44,571 nt of DNA from Rhodoferax sp. (GTDB taxonomy: Bacteria > Pseudomonadota > Gammaproteobacteria > Burkholderiales > Burkholderiaceae_C), in NCBI RefSeq assembly GCF_025354435.1, contig NZ_JANXMU010000029.1, positions 1 to 44,571 of the forward strand. The letters are read 5' to 3'. The position numbers were made by a program, and so were the translations under genes. This document shows positions 23,997-33,290 of the stretch, in pieces. The number at the start of each line of letters is the position of its first letter. Position 1 is the first letter of the stretch. Under the pieces are notes generated by a model that was not told where the DNA came from, made no database searches, and was given only the letters and a program-made list of their open reading frames with translations.

Positions 23997-24992
23997 ATGG
24001 ACGAACAAGGTCTTACCGACGCGGCTATTTTTTTAATGTCTCTGGGCGAGGAGGAGGCCGCCGAGGTCTTTAAACACCTGTCGCCCAAAGAGGTCCAGAA
24101 GCTGGGCGAAACCATTGCTAAAACCAAGGTGGTGACCCGTGAAAAGGTAGACCAGGTGCTGGTGCGCTTTACCGCCGCCGCTGCGGCCCAGAGTCTGCTG
24201 GTCAACGACACGGCCGACTACGTCAAGGCGGTGTTGCGCCGGGCGCTGGGCGACGACAAGGCATCTTTGTTGATCGACCGCATCTTGCTGGGCGGCGATG
24301 TGTCGGGCATTGAAAGCCTGAAGTGGATGGACCCGTTGTCGGTGGCCGAACTGCTGCGCAACGAGCACCCGCAAATCGTGGCGGCCATTCTGGTCCACCT
24401 GGACTACGAGCAATCGGCCGCCGTGCTCAAGCAACTGACCGAGCGCCAGCGCAACGAGGTGCTGCTGCGGGTGGCCACGCTGGAAGGTATCCAGCCCACG
24501 GCCTTGAAAGACCTGAACGAAGTGCTGTTCAAGGTGCTGGCCGGTGGCGACAAGATCCGCAAATCCTCGCTGGGCGGTGTCAAGGCCGCGGCCGAAATCA
24601 TCAACTTGCTGGGTGCCAACATCGAAGGCACGGTTATCGAATCCATCAAGGGCTTTGATTCCGACTTGGCGCAGAAGATCGTGGACAAGATGTTTGTCTT
24701 CGACGACGTGGCCAAGCTGGACAACAAGTCCATCCAGATGGTGCTCAAAGAGGTGGCCTCCGAGACCCTGGTCGTGGCGCTGAAGGGCGCTTCGCCCGAG
24801 CTCAAGGAGAAAATCCTGGCCAATATGTCCAGCCGGGCTGCCGAATCCATGCGCGAAGACCTGGAGTCGCGCGGGCCTATGCGCTTGTCCGAAGTCGAAG
24901 CGCAGCAAAAGGAAGTGCTCAAGATCGTGCGCCGCCTGGTAGACGAAGGCCAGGTGGTGCTGGGCGGAGGAGGCGACGATGGTTTTGTCTAA
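23997..24992 (+). CDS. fliG: Flagellar motor switch protein FliG
   Basis: 331 residues, family length. Middle domain N-E-H-P-Q-I-V-A-A-I-L carries the EHPQ motif; the C-terminal motor domain has M-F-V-F-D-D-V and charged torque helix residues (D-L-A-Q-K-I-V-D-K, then R-A-A-E-S-M-R-E-D-L-E). FliG sits between MS ring and C-ring and contacts MotA. ATG lies 9 nt after fliF; its 3' end overlaps fliH by 14 nt. Ends in a Gly/Asp-rich tail. Confidence 0.97.
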   Translation: MDEQGLTDAAIFLMSLGEEEAAEVFKHLSPKEVQKLGETIAKTKVVTREKVDQVLVRFTAAAAAQSLLVNDTADYVKAVLRRALGDDKASLLIDRILLGGDVSGIESLKWMDPLSVAELLRNEHPQIVAAILVHLDYEQSAAVLKQLTERQRNEVLLRVATLEGIQPTALKDLNEVLFKVLAGGDKIRKSSLGGVKAAAEIINLLGANIEGTVIESIKGFDSDLAQKIVDKMFVFDDVAKLDNKSIQMVLKEVASETLVVALKGASPELKEKILANMSSRAAESMREDLESRGPMRLSEVEAQQKEVLKIVRRLVDEGQVVLGGGGDDGFV

Positions 24993-25710
24993 CAACCGCA
25001 GTTCGTCCCGCGCCCACTCGCGCTTCATCCGCAGCGAAGAGCTGGGCGAGGTGTCGGAGTGGCGGTTTGGTGCGGTCGGCCCCCTGGTGCCGACGGTACT
25101 GGACCTGTTGCCCGAACCTGAACCCGAGCTGGAGCCAGAAGAACCCGAGCAGGTCCGCCTGGACCGTGCCTGGGCCGACGGCCACGCCGCCGGTCTGGCC
25201 CAGGGCTTGGCCGAAGCCACCCTGGAAGGCAACCAAAAACTCGATGCATTCGTGCAAGGGCAGGGCGCAGACACAGCGCACAGCCTGGCCGATCTGCTCG
25301 TCGCCATGCAAATGCGCCTGGCCCAGGTGGAGCAAGACATGGCCCAGCAGGTGTTGGCCCTGGCTTGTGGCCTTGCACGCCAAATCGTGCGCCGCGAACT
25401 GAGCGTGGACACCGCCGCTTTGGAGCCGGTTGTCCGCGAAGCGCTGGGCATGCTGGTCATGGACGGCAAGGCCGCTGTTATCAAGCTGCACCCGGAGGAT
25501 TTGGCGGTGCTGCAGGCCCCGCTGAAAGAGGCTTTCCCATCACCCGCCCTGACATGGCTGCCCGATGCCACCGTGGAGCGCGGGGGCTGCATGGTCGAAT
25601 CGGGCGGTACGGTGATTGACGGCACGCTGTCCAAGCGCTGGGAGCGGGCGGTGGCCAATCTGGGGCTGGCATCCGCCTGGACGGATGGGGATGTGGAAGA
25701 TGGACGCTGA
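24979..25710 (+). CDS. fliH: Flagellar assembly protein FliH
   Basis: 243 residues. N-terminal disordered part with an unusual run of E-P-E pairs (~46-59). Then a Gly/Ala-spaced helix ([13 protein letters not shown]) typical of FliH/SctL stalks, and a C-terminal domain with [10 protein letters not shown] and K-L-H-P-E-D-L. FliH regulates the export ATPase FliI. Overlaps fliG by 14 nt and fliI by about 11 nt, implying translational coupling. Confidence 0.93.
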   Translation: MVLSNNRSSSRAHSRFIRSEELGEVSEWRFGAVGPLVPTVLDLLPEPEPELEPEEPEQVRLDRAWADGHAAGLAQGLAEATLEGNQKLDAFVQGQGADTAHSLADLLVAMQMRLAQVEQDMAQQVLALACGLARQIVRRELSVDTAALEPVVREALGMLVMDGKAAVIKLHPEDLAVLQAPLKEAFPSPALTWLPDATVERGGCMVESGGTVIDGTLSKRWERAVANLGLASAWTDGDVEDGR

Positions 25711-27124
25711 CCACCCACAGGACAAGCATGTCTGGTCGCAATTTATGGCCGACGCGCAGCAGCGCGTCGATACCGGCTGCACCTTGGAAGTGCGGGGCAC
25801 CCTGACCCGTTTGGCGGGTTTGGTGCTGGAGGCTGCGGGTGTGCGCAGCGCCGTGGGTTCGCAGTGCCTGGTCACCACGCCGGGACGCCCATCGGTGTTG
25901 GTGGAAGTGGTGGGTTTCTCCAATGACAAGGCCTTTTTGATGCCCGCAGGCGATGTACACGGCCTGAGCAGCGGTGCCAGCGTGGTGCCTGCGCCGCCGT
26001 TTGTTTCGGTGCCCCGTTTGGGCGATGGGCGGAGCGACAAAGCGGCGGGGGCGGCCGGTGTTTTGCGTTTGCCGATTGGTGACGGCTTGCTGGGCCGGGT
26101 GGTGGATGCCCAAGGCGTGCCGCTCGACCACGGTGGCCCTATCCGCAACGTGCGCTCGCAGCCGCTGGACCGCAGCCCTATCAACGCCATGGACCGTGAC
26201 CCGGTGCGTGAGCCGCTGGACACCGGCGTGCGCGCCATCAACGGCATGCTGACCGTCGGGCGCGGCCAGCGCATCGGCCTGTTTGCAGGCTCGGGTGTGG
26301 GCAAAAGCGTGTTGTTGGGCATGATGGCCCGCTACACCCAGGCCGACGTGATCGTGGTCGGCCTGATCGGCGAGCGGGGCCGTGAAGTCAAAGAATTTGT
26401 CGAAGATATTTTGGGGGCTGATGGCCGTGCCCGTTCGGTGGTGGTGGCGGCCCCGGCCGACGCGCCGCCGCTGTTGCGCCTACAGGGTGCCGCGTATGCC
26501 ACCGCCGTAGCCGAGTATTTCCGCGACAAAGGCCAGCATGTGCTGCTGCTGATGGACTCGCTCACCCGTTTTGCCATGGCCCAGCGTGAAATCGCCCTGG
26601 CCATTGGGGAACCCCCGGCCACCAAAGGCTACCCGCCCTCGTGCTTTGCCAAGCTGCCCCAGTTGGTGGAACGCAGCGGAAACGGCCTGAACGGCGTGGG
26701 CTCGATCACCGCTTTCTATACCGTGCTGACCGAGGGCGACGACCAGCAAGACCCGATTGCCGATGCCGCCCGGGCAATTTTGGACGGCCACATCGTGCTG
26801 TCGCGGTCCCTGGCCGAAGCCGGGCACTTCCCGGCCATCGACATTGAGCAATCGGCCTCGCGGGTGATGCACAACGTGGTTAGCCCGGCGCATTTCGAGG
26901 CGGCGCGGCGCTTTCGCATGGTCAACTCACGCTACCAGAAGGGGCGCGACCTGGTGCAGATCGGTGCGTATGCCGCGGGTTCCGACCCCGGGCTAGACGA
27001 AGCCATTCGCCTCAGCGGCGGCATGGCTGCATTTTTGCAGCAGGGAATGTATGAGGCATCTCCGTTGCCGCGCAGCCTGGCCGAGATGGAGCAGAGTATT
27101 TCCAAAGCAGCAGGTGCACGATGA
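25700..27124 (+). CDS. fliI: Flagellum-specific export ATPase FliI
   Basis: 474 residues from ATG 25700; ATGs at 25691 and 25685 are alternatives. Walker A is A-G-S-G-V-G-K-S (196-203); Walker B region [10 protein letters not shown] and the F1-type [11 protein letters not shown] motif follow. C-terminal [10 protein letters not shown] is typical. It forms the hexameric ATPase of the flagellar type III export gate and works with FliH and FliJ. A Gly/Ala-rich loop near 108-120 is the only irregular region. Confidence 0.97.
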   Translation: MDADHPQDKHVWSQFMADAQQRVDTGCTLEVRGTLTRLAGLVLEAAGVRSAVGSQCLVTTPGRPSVLVEVVGFSNDKAFLMPAGDVHGLSSGASVVPAPPFVSVPRLGDGRSDKAAGAAGVLRLPIGDGLLGRVVDAQGVPLDHGGPIRNVRSQPLDRSPINAMDRDPVREPLDTGVRAINGMLTVGRGQRIGLFAGSGVGKSVLLGMMARYTQADVIVVGLIGERGREVKEFVEDILGADGRARSVVVAAPADAPPLLRLQGAAYATAVAEYFRDKGQHVLLLMDSLTRFAMAQREIALAIGEPPATKGYPPSCFAKLPQLVERSGNGLNGVGSITAFYTVLTEGDDQQDPIADAARAILDGHIVLSRSLAEAGHFPAIDIEQSASRVMHNVVSPAHFEAARRFRMVNSRYQKGRDLVQIGAYAAGSDPGLDEAIRLSGGMAAFLQQGMYEASPLPRSLAEMEQSISKAAGAR

Positions 27125-27140
27125 CTAGCTGGGCATTGCC

Positions 27141-27614
27141 ATGTCCCTGCTGAAAACCCTGGCGGTGGCCGTGGATGTGGCCAGCTTGAAGCGTGATGCA
27201 GCCAGCCGTGCGGTGGGCCAAGCGCAGCAAAAATACATTGCCGCCCATGAGCAACTTACCCAGTTGGAAACCTACGCCACAGAAACCGAGGCGCGTTGGA
27301 TGGCGCAGGCCCAAACCTGTGCCGTGCCCGAGCTGATGCGCCACCATTACCAGTTCATGGAGCGCCTGGCGCAGGCCATCCAGATGCAGCTGGGCATCCT
27401 GGCCGACAACGCCCGCTGGGTAGAGGCTGCAAAAAAACAGCTGACCGAGGCAGAAATCCGGGTGGCTACCCTGAAGCAGGTGTGCCGCAACAAACAAGTA
27501 GAAGCCGATCGGCTACAAAACCGCCGCGAACAGAAGCAAATCGACGAATTTGCTGCGCAGCGGTTTGGCAAATCAATAGACCAACAATTTGGTGAGGACT
27601 CCCATGGCCATTGA
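27141..27614 (+). CDS. fliJ: Flagellar export protein FliJ
   Basis: 157-residue, nearly all helical protein made of two long antiparallel coiled-coil helices (for example Q-Q-K-Y-I-A-A-H-E-Q-L-T-Q-L-E and the C-terminal R-R-E-Q-K-Q-I-D-E-F-A-A). FliJ acts as the central stalk in the FliI hexamer and helps couple export to the gate. Sequence conservation is low in this family, so position between fliI and fliK weighs heavily. Overlaps fliK by 11 nt. Confidence 0.9.
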   Translation: MSLLKTLAVAVDVASLKRDAASRAVGQAQQKYIAAHEQLTQLETYATETEARWMAQAQTCAVPELMRHHYQFMERLAQAIQMQLGILADNARWVEAAKKQLTEAEIRVATLKQVCRNKQVEADRLQNRREQKQIDEFAAQRFGKSIDQQFGEDSHGH

Positions 27615-28890
27615 ATCCGTTCCTATCGCACTGGCCCCCACCAAGCCCGTTCCACCTGCACCGTCGGCTTCGCAAGGCACAGGCAAGCCCACGGCCGAGA
27701 GTAAGGCAGCCGACAAGAGCACCCAGGAGTTCCGGGATTTGCTGGAGGGTCTGGATACCGATACGGAGGTGCCCACCGATGGCGCACTGCTTGCGCCCGA
27801 TGCAACGGCGGCCGATCAAGGTCCTAGCCTGAAAAAGCCTGTGGGGGCGAACAAATCTACCGCTACCGGTACCACCAGCGCTGATGCCGCCACTTGGATG
27901 GCCGCCTATTTGCCACCGGTGCCGGCGCCACTGGCGGTACCCGTGTCCACCGCCGCGGCGTCCGGCGCATCCGGGACCACAGATGCACTCCAGGGCACGG
28001 GGCCCCTGGCGGCATTGAAGTCCGATGCTGCCGGTGCGGCAAGCAACGCTGCGGCGGCTGCCAACGCGGCCCTGCCATCGGTGGTGCCGGATGCGCGCAC
28101 CCAGTCGGCCAGTTTGGCCAACTATGCGTCGGTGTTTGAGCAAATCCAGAGCCGGTTGGCGGCTGCAGGCAACGGTGCGCAAGATACAGCAGGCCAGGGC
28201 AGCAAAGGACTTGCCAAGCCCGTATTGGGTACGGCGGCGGCGGACGCGCGGGCCGACCAGGTGGCCACCATGGCCAGTGGCGGCGTGTGGACCATGCCCG
28301 TCACGGGTGCCACTGCGCTGCAGGCTGCGACCGATGCCACTGAGGCCATGCAACTGGCCATCCGTGAAACCAGCGATGAGCGCGAGGGCCTGGTTGTCGA
28401 TAAAGCGCCCGAAGGCGGGATAAGCCACAGCCACTTTACCCCGACAGTCCATTTTGAGAGCGCCGCCGCCAGCGTGGATACCAGCCAACCCGCTCCTGAG
28501 GCGGCCGTGGCCGACCAAGTCAGCTATTGGATATCGCAGGGTATCCAGAATGCCGAACTAACCTTCGACGGGGTCGATGCCCAGCCGGTGCAGGTCAGCA
28601 TTAGTTTGTCGGGCAACGAGGCGCATGTGGCGTTCCGGACTGACCAACTGGAAACCCGTGATCTGCTGACCGGTGCCGCTGCGCATTTGAAGGACCTGCT
28701 GCAAAGCCAGGGTATGGTGCTTTCGGGCCTGTCGGTGGGTTCATCCGGTGCCGGTGGTACGAACGCCCGGGAGCGCCGCGCACCCTCGGAAGGGCGGCAA
28801 AATACGGCTAGGTCGGCACCCGAAGTCGCCGCAGTGCGCCCCACTGCACCCAAAGGCACTTCTGGCCGTGCGGTCGATCTATTCGTATAG
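27604..28890 (+). CDS. fliK: Flagellar hook-length control protein FliK
   Basis: 428 residues from ATG 27604 behind GAGGA (27594-27598). Long Ala/Pro/Thr-rich, low-complexity N-terminus (the ruler part). The compact C-terminal Flg_hook domain has L-T-F-D-G-V-D-A-Q-P-V-Q-V-S-I-S-L, V-A-F-R-T-D and D-L-L-Q-S-Q-G-M-V-L-S-G-L-S-V, which switches FlhB specificity. The repetitive N-terminus varies widely among species. Last gene of the fliF operon; a 142-nt gap to fliL follows. Confidence 0.92.
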   Translation: MAIESVPIALAPTKPVPPAPSASQGTGKPTAESKAADKSTQEFRDLLEGLDTDTEVPTDGALLAPDATAADQGPSLKKPVGANKSTATGTTSADAATWMAAYLPPVPAPLAVPVSTAAASGASGTTDALQGTGPLAALKSDAAGAASNAAAAANAALPSVVPDARTQSASLANYASVFEQIQSRLAAAGNGAQDTAGQGSKGLAKPVLGTAAADARADQVATMASGGVWTMPVTGATALQAATDATEAMQLAIRETSDEREGLVVDKAPEGGISHSHFTPTVHFESAAASVDTSQPAPEAAVADQVSYWISQGIQNAELTFDGVDAQPVQVSISLSGNEAHVAFRTDQLETRDLLTGAAAHLKDLLQSQGMVLSGLSVGSSGAGGTNARERRAPSEGRQNTARSAPEVAAVRPTAPKGTSGRAVDLFV

Positions 28891-28924
28891 CGAGCCTGAG
28901 CCACGCGAATGCGGCGGTTTTGCA

Positions 28925-28936
28925 CCGCTTATCTGG
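28925..28936 (+). promoter_or_regulatory. CCGCTTATC motif upstream of fliL
   Basis: CCGCTTATCTGG lies 97 nt upstream of fliL. The same 9-mer occurs on the minus strand upstream of the flagellin at 16305-17534, and CCGGCTTATC upstream of fliF. No sigma factor site with proper -35 is seen, so it may be an operator. Confidence 0.3.
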
Positions 28937-29032
28937 CTATTATCCGAAGCGTCTGGATGAATAATCCGGGCATAGGCTTTGAATTGATGGCGAACGTGGG
29001 CTGCAATCCGCCCCACCCCGGAAGGAATTATT

Positions 29033-29608
29033 GTGTCTGCACCTGCTGCCGCTGAAGCGTCTGCTCCCCCCAAGGCCAAGGGCAAGAAAATGCTCGTCAT
29101 CATCATGGCGGTCGTTTTGCTGCTGGTACTGGGCGGTGGGGGCTGGTTCTTCTTCTTGCGCCATCCTGCCACCGAAGACGGGGAAGACGCGGCACCTGCA
29201 TCCCATTCCTCGGCCAAGCCCACCACACCACCCGTGTTTTTGCCCATGGACAACATGGTGGTGAATCTGGCGGATGCCGGGGGCGAAAAATTTGCCCAGG
29301 TCGGTATCACCATTGGTGTGGTGGACCAGCACACCTCGGATGCCGTAAAAGCCAACTTGCCCATCATCCGCAGTGCGGTACTGCTATTGATTTCGCAGCG
29401 TACCTCGGATGAGCTGCTGACCAAGGAGGGCAAGGAAAAGCTGGCCCACGAAATCCTGCGGGAAGTGTCTACGCCCCTGGGCTACGAGGTGGACGAGCCG
29501 GACGACGAAGAGGCCGATGCAGCTCCCAAAAAGAAGAGCAAAAAGAAGCATGTCGCCGCCGCCAGCCCGATTGTGAGCGTGCTGTTTTCCAGTTTCATCA
29601 TCCAATGA
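29033..29608 (+). CDS. fliL: Flagellar basal body-associated protein FliL
   Basis: 191 residues from GTG 29033, with GAAGGA at 29021-29026. A short Ala/Lys-rich cytoplasmic start, one membrane helix (~20-41, M-L-V-I-I-M-A-V-V-L-L-L-V-L), then a periplasmic domain with V-N-L-A-D-A-G-G-E-K-F and I-R-S-A-V-L-L-L-I-S. An uncommon acidic-then-lysine insert (D-D-E-E-A-D then K-K-K-S-K-K-K) near 165-180 precedes the conserved end V-L-F-S-S-F-I-I-Q. FliL supports stators around the motor. Starts the fliLMNOPQR run. Confidence 0.94.
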   Translation: MSAPAAAEASAPPKAKGKKMLVIIMAVVLLLVLGGGGWFFFLRHPATEDGEDAAPASHSSAKPTTPPVFLPMDNMVVNLADAGGEKFAQVGITIGVVDQHTSDAVKANLPIIRSAVLLLISQRTSDELLTKEGKEKLAHEILREVSTPLGYEVDEPDDEEADAAPKKKSKKKHVAAASPIVSVLFSSFIIQ

Positions 29609-29630
29609 CCGACCACCATGGAGTTGCTTC

Positions 29631-30638
29631 ATGAGTGAATCATTCCTATCCCAAGAAGAAGTTGATGCCCTGCTCGAAGGCGTCACGGGCGAAAGCCAAA
29701 AAACGGTAGAAGCCGTTTTCGAGACCGGGGAAATCCGTAACTACGATATTTCCAGCCAGGAAAAGATCGTTCGGGGTCGCATGCCGACCATGGAGATCGT
29801 CAACGAGCGCTTTGCCCGTAACTTCCGCATCGGCTTGTTCAACTTCATCCGCCGCAGCCCCGAAATCTCGGTGGGGACGGTGCAGGTGCAGCGCTACAGC
29901 GCCTTTTTGCGCGAGCTGGCGGTGCCCACCAATTTCAACATCATGGCCATCCGCCCGTTGCGCGGCAGTGGCCTGATCGTTTGCGAGCCCTCGCTGGTGT
30001 TTGGGGTGATCGACACCTTGTACGGCGGCGTGGGCAAGTTCCAGACCCGTATCGAAGGGCGCGAGTTTTCGATGACCGAGCAGCGGGTGATCAACCGCAT
30101 GGTCGATGTGATTTGCACCGAGTACAAAAAGGCCTGGCACGGCATTTACCCACTGGAGCTGGACTACCAGCGCTCGGAGATGCAGCCCCAGTTTGCCAAC
30201 ATCGCCACGCCCAGCGAAATCGTGGTGTCCACGGTGTTCCAGCTGGAGATTGGCGACATCACCGGCGCTATCCACATCTGCATGCCGTACGCCACCTTGG
30301 AGCCGATCCGGGACGTGCTGTATTCCAGCACCCAGGGCGATTCGGTCGAGGTGGACCGCCGCTGGATCACTTTGCTGAGTCGCGAAATCCAGTCTGCCGA
30401 GGTCACGCTGGTGGCCGAGCTGGCCCGGGCCGATGCCACGGTAGAGCAACTTTTGAGCATGAAACCAGGCGACTTCATCGAGCTGGAGCGTGAGCCGCGC
30501 ATCCGGGCCTCGATCGGGGGCGTACCGATATTTGACTGCCAGTACGGAACCCACAATTCCAAGTATGCGATTCGCATTGAAGAATGCCTGCGCAAAGAAG
30601 ATGGCAATCACCAGGGAGAAATGAATGGCAACGGATAA
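29631..30638 (+). CDS. fliM: Flagellar motor switch protein FliM
   Basis: 335 residues. N-terminal L-S-Q-E-E-V-D-A-L-L is the CheY-P binding peptide; next N-Y-D-I-S-S-Q-E-K-I-V and the middle domain with the G-G-x-G motif (L-Y-G-G-V-G). The C-terminal SpoA domain has M-K-P-G-D-F-I-E-L and P-I-F-D-C-Q-Y-G. It forms the C-ring and receives the signal made by the chemotaxis operon downstream. Overlaps fliN by 14 nt. Confidence 0.97.
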   Translation: MSESFLSQEEVDALLEGVTGESQKTVEAVFETGEIRNYDISSQEKIVRGRMPTMEIVNERFARNFRIGLFNFIRRSPEISVGTVQVQRYSAFLRELAVPTNFNIMAIRPLRGSGLIVCEPSLVFGVIDTLYGGVGKFQTRIEGREFSMTEQRVINRMVDVICTEYKKAWHGIYPLELDYQRSEMQPQFANIATPSEIVVSTVFQLEIGDITGAIHICMPYATLEPIRDVLYSSTQGDSVEVDRRWITLLSREIQSAEVTLVAELARADATVEQLLSMKPGDFIELEREPRIRASIGGVPIFDCQYGTHNSKYAIRIEECLRKEDGNHQGEMNGNG

Positions 30639-31056
30639 AAAGACAGAAGACGAAGAAGACCCGATGGCCGCCTGGGCCGAGGCCCTGGAAGAGCAAAAGG
30701 TAGCCGAAGCCAAGCCCGAAGACACCAGCCAGGGCGGACCTCTGTTTGGCAATGGTCCCATGTCCAAGGACAAAGACGGTGGCGGCGGATCGCAAGACAT
30801 CAACATGGTGCTGGATATCCCGGTCACCCTGTCGGTAGAGCTGGGCCGCACCAAGGTGCCGATCAAATACATCTTGCAGCTGGCGCAGGGCTCTGTGGTG
30901 GAGCTGGATGCGTTGGCGGGTGAGCCCATGGACGTGCTGATCAATGGCTACCTGATCGCCCAGGGCGAGGTGGTGGTGGTAAACGACAAGTTCGGTATCC
31001 GCCTGACCGACGTGGTCACGCCGTCCGAGCGGCTGAAACGCCTCAGCAAAGGCTGA
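30625..31056 (+). CDS. fliN: Flagellar motor switch protein FliN
   Basis: 143 residues. Acidic, flexible start (D-E-E-D-P), then the SpoA domain: M-V-L-D-I-P-V-T-L-S-V-E-L-G-R-T and the closing L-A-G-E-P-M-D-V-L-I-N-G, V-V-V-N-D-K-F-G-I-R. It forms the lower C-ring with FliM and docks FliH-FliI. The overlap with fliM suggests coupling for fixed stoichiometry. Confidence 0.97.
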   Translation: MATDKKTEDEEDPMAAWAEALEEQKVAEAKPEDTSQGGPLFGNGPMSKDKDGGGGSQDINMVLDIPVTLSVELGRTKVPIKYILQLAQGSVVELDALAGEPMDVLINGYLIAQGEVVVVNDKFGIRLTDVVTPSERLKRLSKG

Positions 31057-31062
31057 TCCACC

Positions 31063-31386
31063 ATGATGGGGCAGACCTTGCTGGTGGTGGTGCTGTTTGT
31101 GGCCGTGATGGCCATGCTGCCGTTGGCTATTAAATGGATACAGCGCCGCGCCCAGGGGGGCGGGGTGGCCACGTCTGGCAACGCCCGCGTGGTGTCGGCC
31201 GTGGGCGTGGGCCCGCACCAGCGCGTGGTGACGGTCGAGGTTGGTCCCGAGGGCGCGCGGACCTGGCTGGTGCTGGGGGTGACCGGGCAATCGATTACCT
31301 GCCTGCACACTGCGCCCATTGCCTCTGTACCCTCGGCCTATGCCACCGTGGCTGCCAAGCTGCAGGACGGGACGGACCATGTTTAA
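31063..31386 (+). CDS. fliO: Flagellar biosynthesis protein FliO
   Basis: 107 residues. One membrane helix at ~3-23 ([16 protein letters not shown]) followed by a small cytoplasmic beta-domain with [13 protein letters not shown] and a W-L-V-L-G-V-T segment. FliO aids assembly of the FliPQR export core. Low conservation; position between fliN and fliP supports it. Overlaps fliP by 8 nt. Confidence 0.9.
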   Translation: MMGQTLLVVVLFVAVMAMLPLAIKWIQRRAQGGGVATSGNARVVSAVGVGPHQRVVTVEVGPEGARTWLVLGVTGQSITCLHTAPIASVPSAYATVAAKLQDGTDHV

Positions 31387-32143
31387 GGGCGGTCGCCTGG
31401 CCGCACAGGCCCGCTGGTGGCTACCAGCCTTGGTGGGCGTGGTGCATGCGCCGGTGTTTGCGCAGGCGGCGGGCACCTTGCCGCTGCTGATTGGCGCGGG
31501 CGGGCAGGGCGTGAGCTACTCGGTGCCTATCCAGACGCTGCTGTTCTTTACCGCGCTGTCGTTTTTGCCGGCGATTTTGCTGATGATGACGGGCTTTACC
31601 CGCATCGTCATCGTGCTGTCGCTGCTGCGCCAGGCGCTGGGTACGCAGTCGGCACCGCCGAACCAGATCGTGATCGGCTTGTCGCTATTCCTGACCTTTT
31701 TTGTCATGGGTCCGACCTTTGACCGGGTTTATAAAGAGGCCTACGCCCCCTACACCGCCAACACCATCAGTTTCGAGCAGGCGCTGGAGAAGGGCGAAGC
31801 CCCGGTGCGCCAGTTCATGCTCAAACAAACCCGGCAGTCCGACTTTGCGCTGTTTGCCAAGCTGGCCCGGCTGGAGCCCGGCGTGACCGCCGAGACCGCT
31901 CCGCTGCGGGTTCTGGTGCCTGCATTTGTGACCAGCGAGCTGAAGTCGGCGTTCCAGATCGGCTTCATGATTTTCATCCCCTTCCTGGTGATCGACATCG
32001 TGGTGGCCAGCGTGCTGATGTCGCTGGGCATGATGATGCTGTCGCCGGTGCTGGTGGCGCTGCCGTTCAAACTGATGCTGTTTGTGCTGGCCGACGGCTG
32101 GAACCTGTTGATCGGCTCTTTAGCAGCCAGCTTTGTCCAGTAG
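31379..32143 (+). CDS. fliP: Flagellar biosynthetic protein FliP
   Basis: 254 residues from ATG 31379. Basic N-terminus plus hydrophobic stretch ending A-P-V-F-A-Q-A reads as a cleavable signal peptide, usual for FliP. Signature segments: [36 protein letters not shown] and [14 protein letters not shown]. It is the main subunit of the export gate core. Confidence 0.96.
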   Translation: MFKGGRLAAQARWWLPALVGVVHAPVFAQAAGTLPLLIGAGGQGVSYSVPIQTLLFFTALSFLPAILLMMTGFTRIVIVLSLLRQALGTQSAPPNQIVIGLSLFLTFFVMGPTFDRVYKEAYAPYTANTISFEQALEKGEAPVRQFMLKQTRQSDFALFAKLARLEPGVTAETAPLRVLVPAFVTSELKSAFQIGFMIFIPFLVIDIVVASVLMSLGMMMLSPVLVALPFKLMLFVLADGWNLLIGSLAASFVQ

Positions 32144-32155
32144 TAGAGGTACACC

Positions 32156-32425
32156 ATGAACTCGCAAATGGTATTGACCGTGGGGCAAGAGGCCATGTGG
32201 CTGCTGCTGCTGGTGTCGGCTCCTATTCTGGTTAGCGTGCTGGTGGTGGGCTTGCTGGTGAGCATCTTCCAGGCCATTACGCAGATCCACGAGGCGACCC
32301 TGTCCTTTGTGCCCAAGCTGATTGCCTGCATGCTGGTGTTTGCGCTGGCTGGGCCGTGGATGCTGGCGACGCTGGTGGACTACATCCGCCGCACCATCGA
32401 ATCCATTCCCACCCTGGTTCTGTAG
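32156..32425 (+). CDS. fliQ: Flagellar biosynthetic protein FliQ
   Basis: 89 residues with two membrane helices (W-L-L-L-L-V-S-A-P-I-L-V-S-V-L-V and L-I-A-C-M-L-V-F-A-L-A-G-P-W-M). Signature Q-A-I-T-Q-I-H-E-A-T-L-S-F-V-P-K sits between them. A small export-gate component; the family is about 89 residues long. Confidence 0.97.
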   Translation: MNSQMVLTVGQEAMWLLLLVSAPILVSVLVVGLLVSIFQAITQIHEATLSFVPKLIACMLVFALAGPWMLATLVDYIRRTIESIPTLVL

Positions 32426-32440
32426 CGACAGACTGCCTCG

Positions 32441-33211
32441 GTGCTTACCTTTACCGAAGCCCAACTGGCCGGGTGGCTGTCGCCCATCCTCTGGCCATTC
32501 TTGCGGGTGCTGGCCATGTTCAGCGTGGCGCCGGTGTTCTCGCTCAAATCCATCCCGCAGCGGGCCAAGATCGGCCTGGCCTTTTTTGTGGCCCTGGCCG
32601 CCCAGGCCAGCCTGGTCAACCAGCCCCAAATCAGCATGAACAGCCCGCAGGCGCTGGGCGCGGTCATCCAGCAGGTGGGGGTGGGCATGTCCATCGGTTT
32701 TGCGGTGCGGCTGGTGTTTGCCTCGGTAGAGCTGGCGGGTGAACTGGTGGGTTTGCAGATGGGGCTGAACTTCGCCTCTTTTTTCGATCCCGGTAGCAAC
32801 ACCCAGGTCAGCGCAGTGGCGCGCTTTCTGGGCCACATGTCGATGCTGTTGTTTGTGGTAATGAACGGCCATCTGATCGTGCTGATGGCCGTGGTCAAAA
32901 GCTTTGATAGCTTTCCCGTGGACGGCAATTTTCTGGAGGTCCTGGCCCAGGTCAAGCTGTACACGCTGGGGGCCCAGCTGTTTGCCAGCGCACTGTGGAT
33001 GGCCCTGCCCATGGTGGCTATGCTGCTGTTCGTCAACTTGACCATGGGCGTGATCTCCCGCGTGGCCCCGCAGATGAATATCTACGCGATTGGCTTCCCC
33101 GTCACCCTGACCATGGGCCTGATTGGAATGACCGTGACTCTGCCGATGATGGACCAGCCGGTGATGGCGCTGATGGAACGCGCCATCGATCTATTTGCAG
33201 CCCAGCGCTAG
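32441..33211 (+). CDS. fliR: Flagellar biosynthetic protein FliR
   Basis: 256 residues from GTG 32441. Several membrane helices; motifs F-L-R-V-L-A-M-F-S-V-A-P-V-F, E-L-A-G-E-L-V-G-L-Q-M-G-L and L-T-M-G-V-I-S-R-V-A-P-Q-M-N-I-Y are typical. It completes the FliPQR gate. A repeat and the convergent response-regulator gene follow, with no conventional terminator. Confidence 0.96.
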   Translation: MLTFTEAQLAGWLSPILWPFLRVLAMFSVAPVFSLKSIPQRAKIGLAFFVALAAQASLVNQPQISMNSPQALGAVIQQVGVGMSIGFAVRLVFASVELAGELVGLQMGLNFASFFDPGSNTQVSAVARFLGHMSMLLFVVMNGHLIVLMAVVKSFDSFPVDGNFLEVLAQVKLYTLGAQLFASALWMALPMVAMLLFVNLTMGVISRVAPQMNIYAIGFPVTLTMGLIGMTVTLPMMDQPVMALMERAIDLFAAQR

Positions 33212-33235
33212 CATTTTTACGACAATTTCTATGCC

Positions 33236-33290
33236 TTAAATTTGGCCCTAGCGTATATTAAGTCTACGTAAGGCGCTATTGTTTTTAGAC
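33236..33290 (-). repeat. Intergenic palindromic repeat, copy 5
   Basis: Plus strand reads TTAAATTTGGCCCTAGCGTA, TATTAAGTCTACGTAAGGCG, CTATTGTTTTTA. Read on the minus strand it begins at the TAA stop of the response regulator and matches the family core (AATAGC...GCTAGGGCCAAATTT). The palindrome is imperfect. It is the only candidate terminator between fliR and the convergent regulator gene. Confidence 0.72.

Noticed and set aside
22374-25718. Long minus-strand open frames opposite fliF, fliG and fliH
   Set aside because: Antisense shadows of well-supported flagellar genes with biased His/Gln/Arg content and no start signals.
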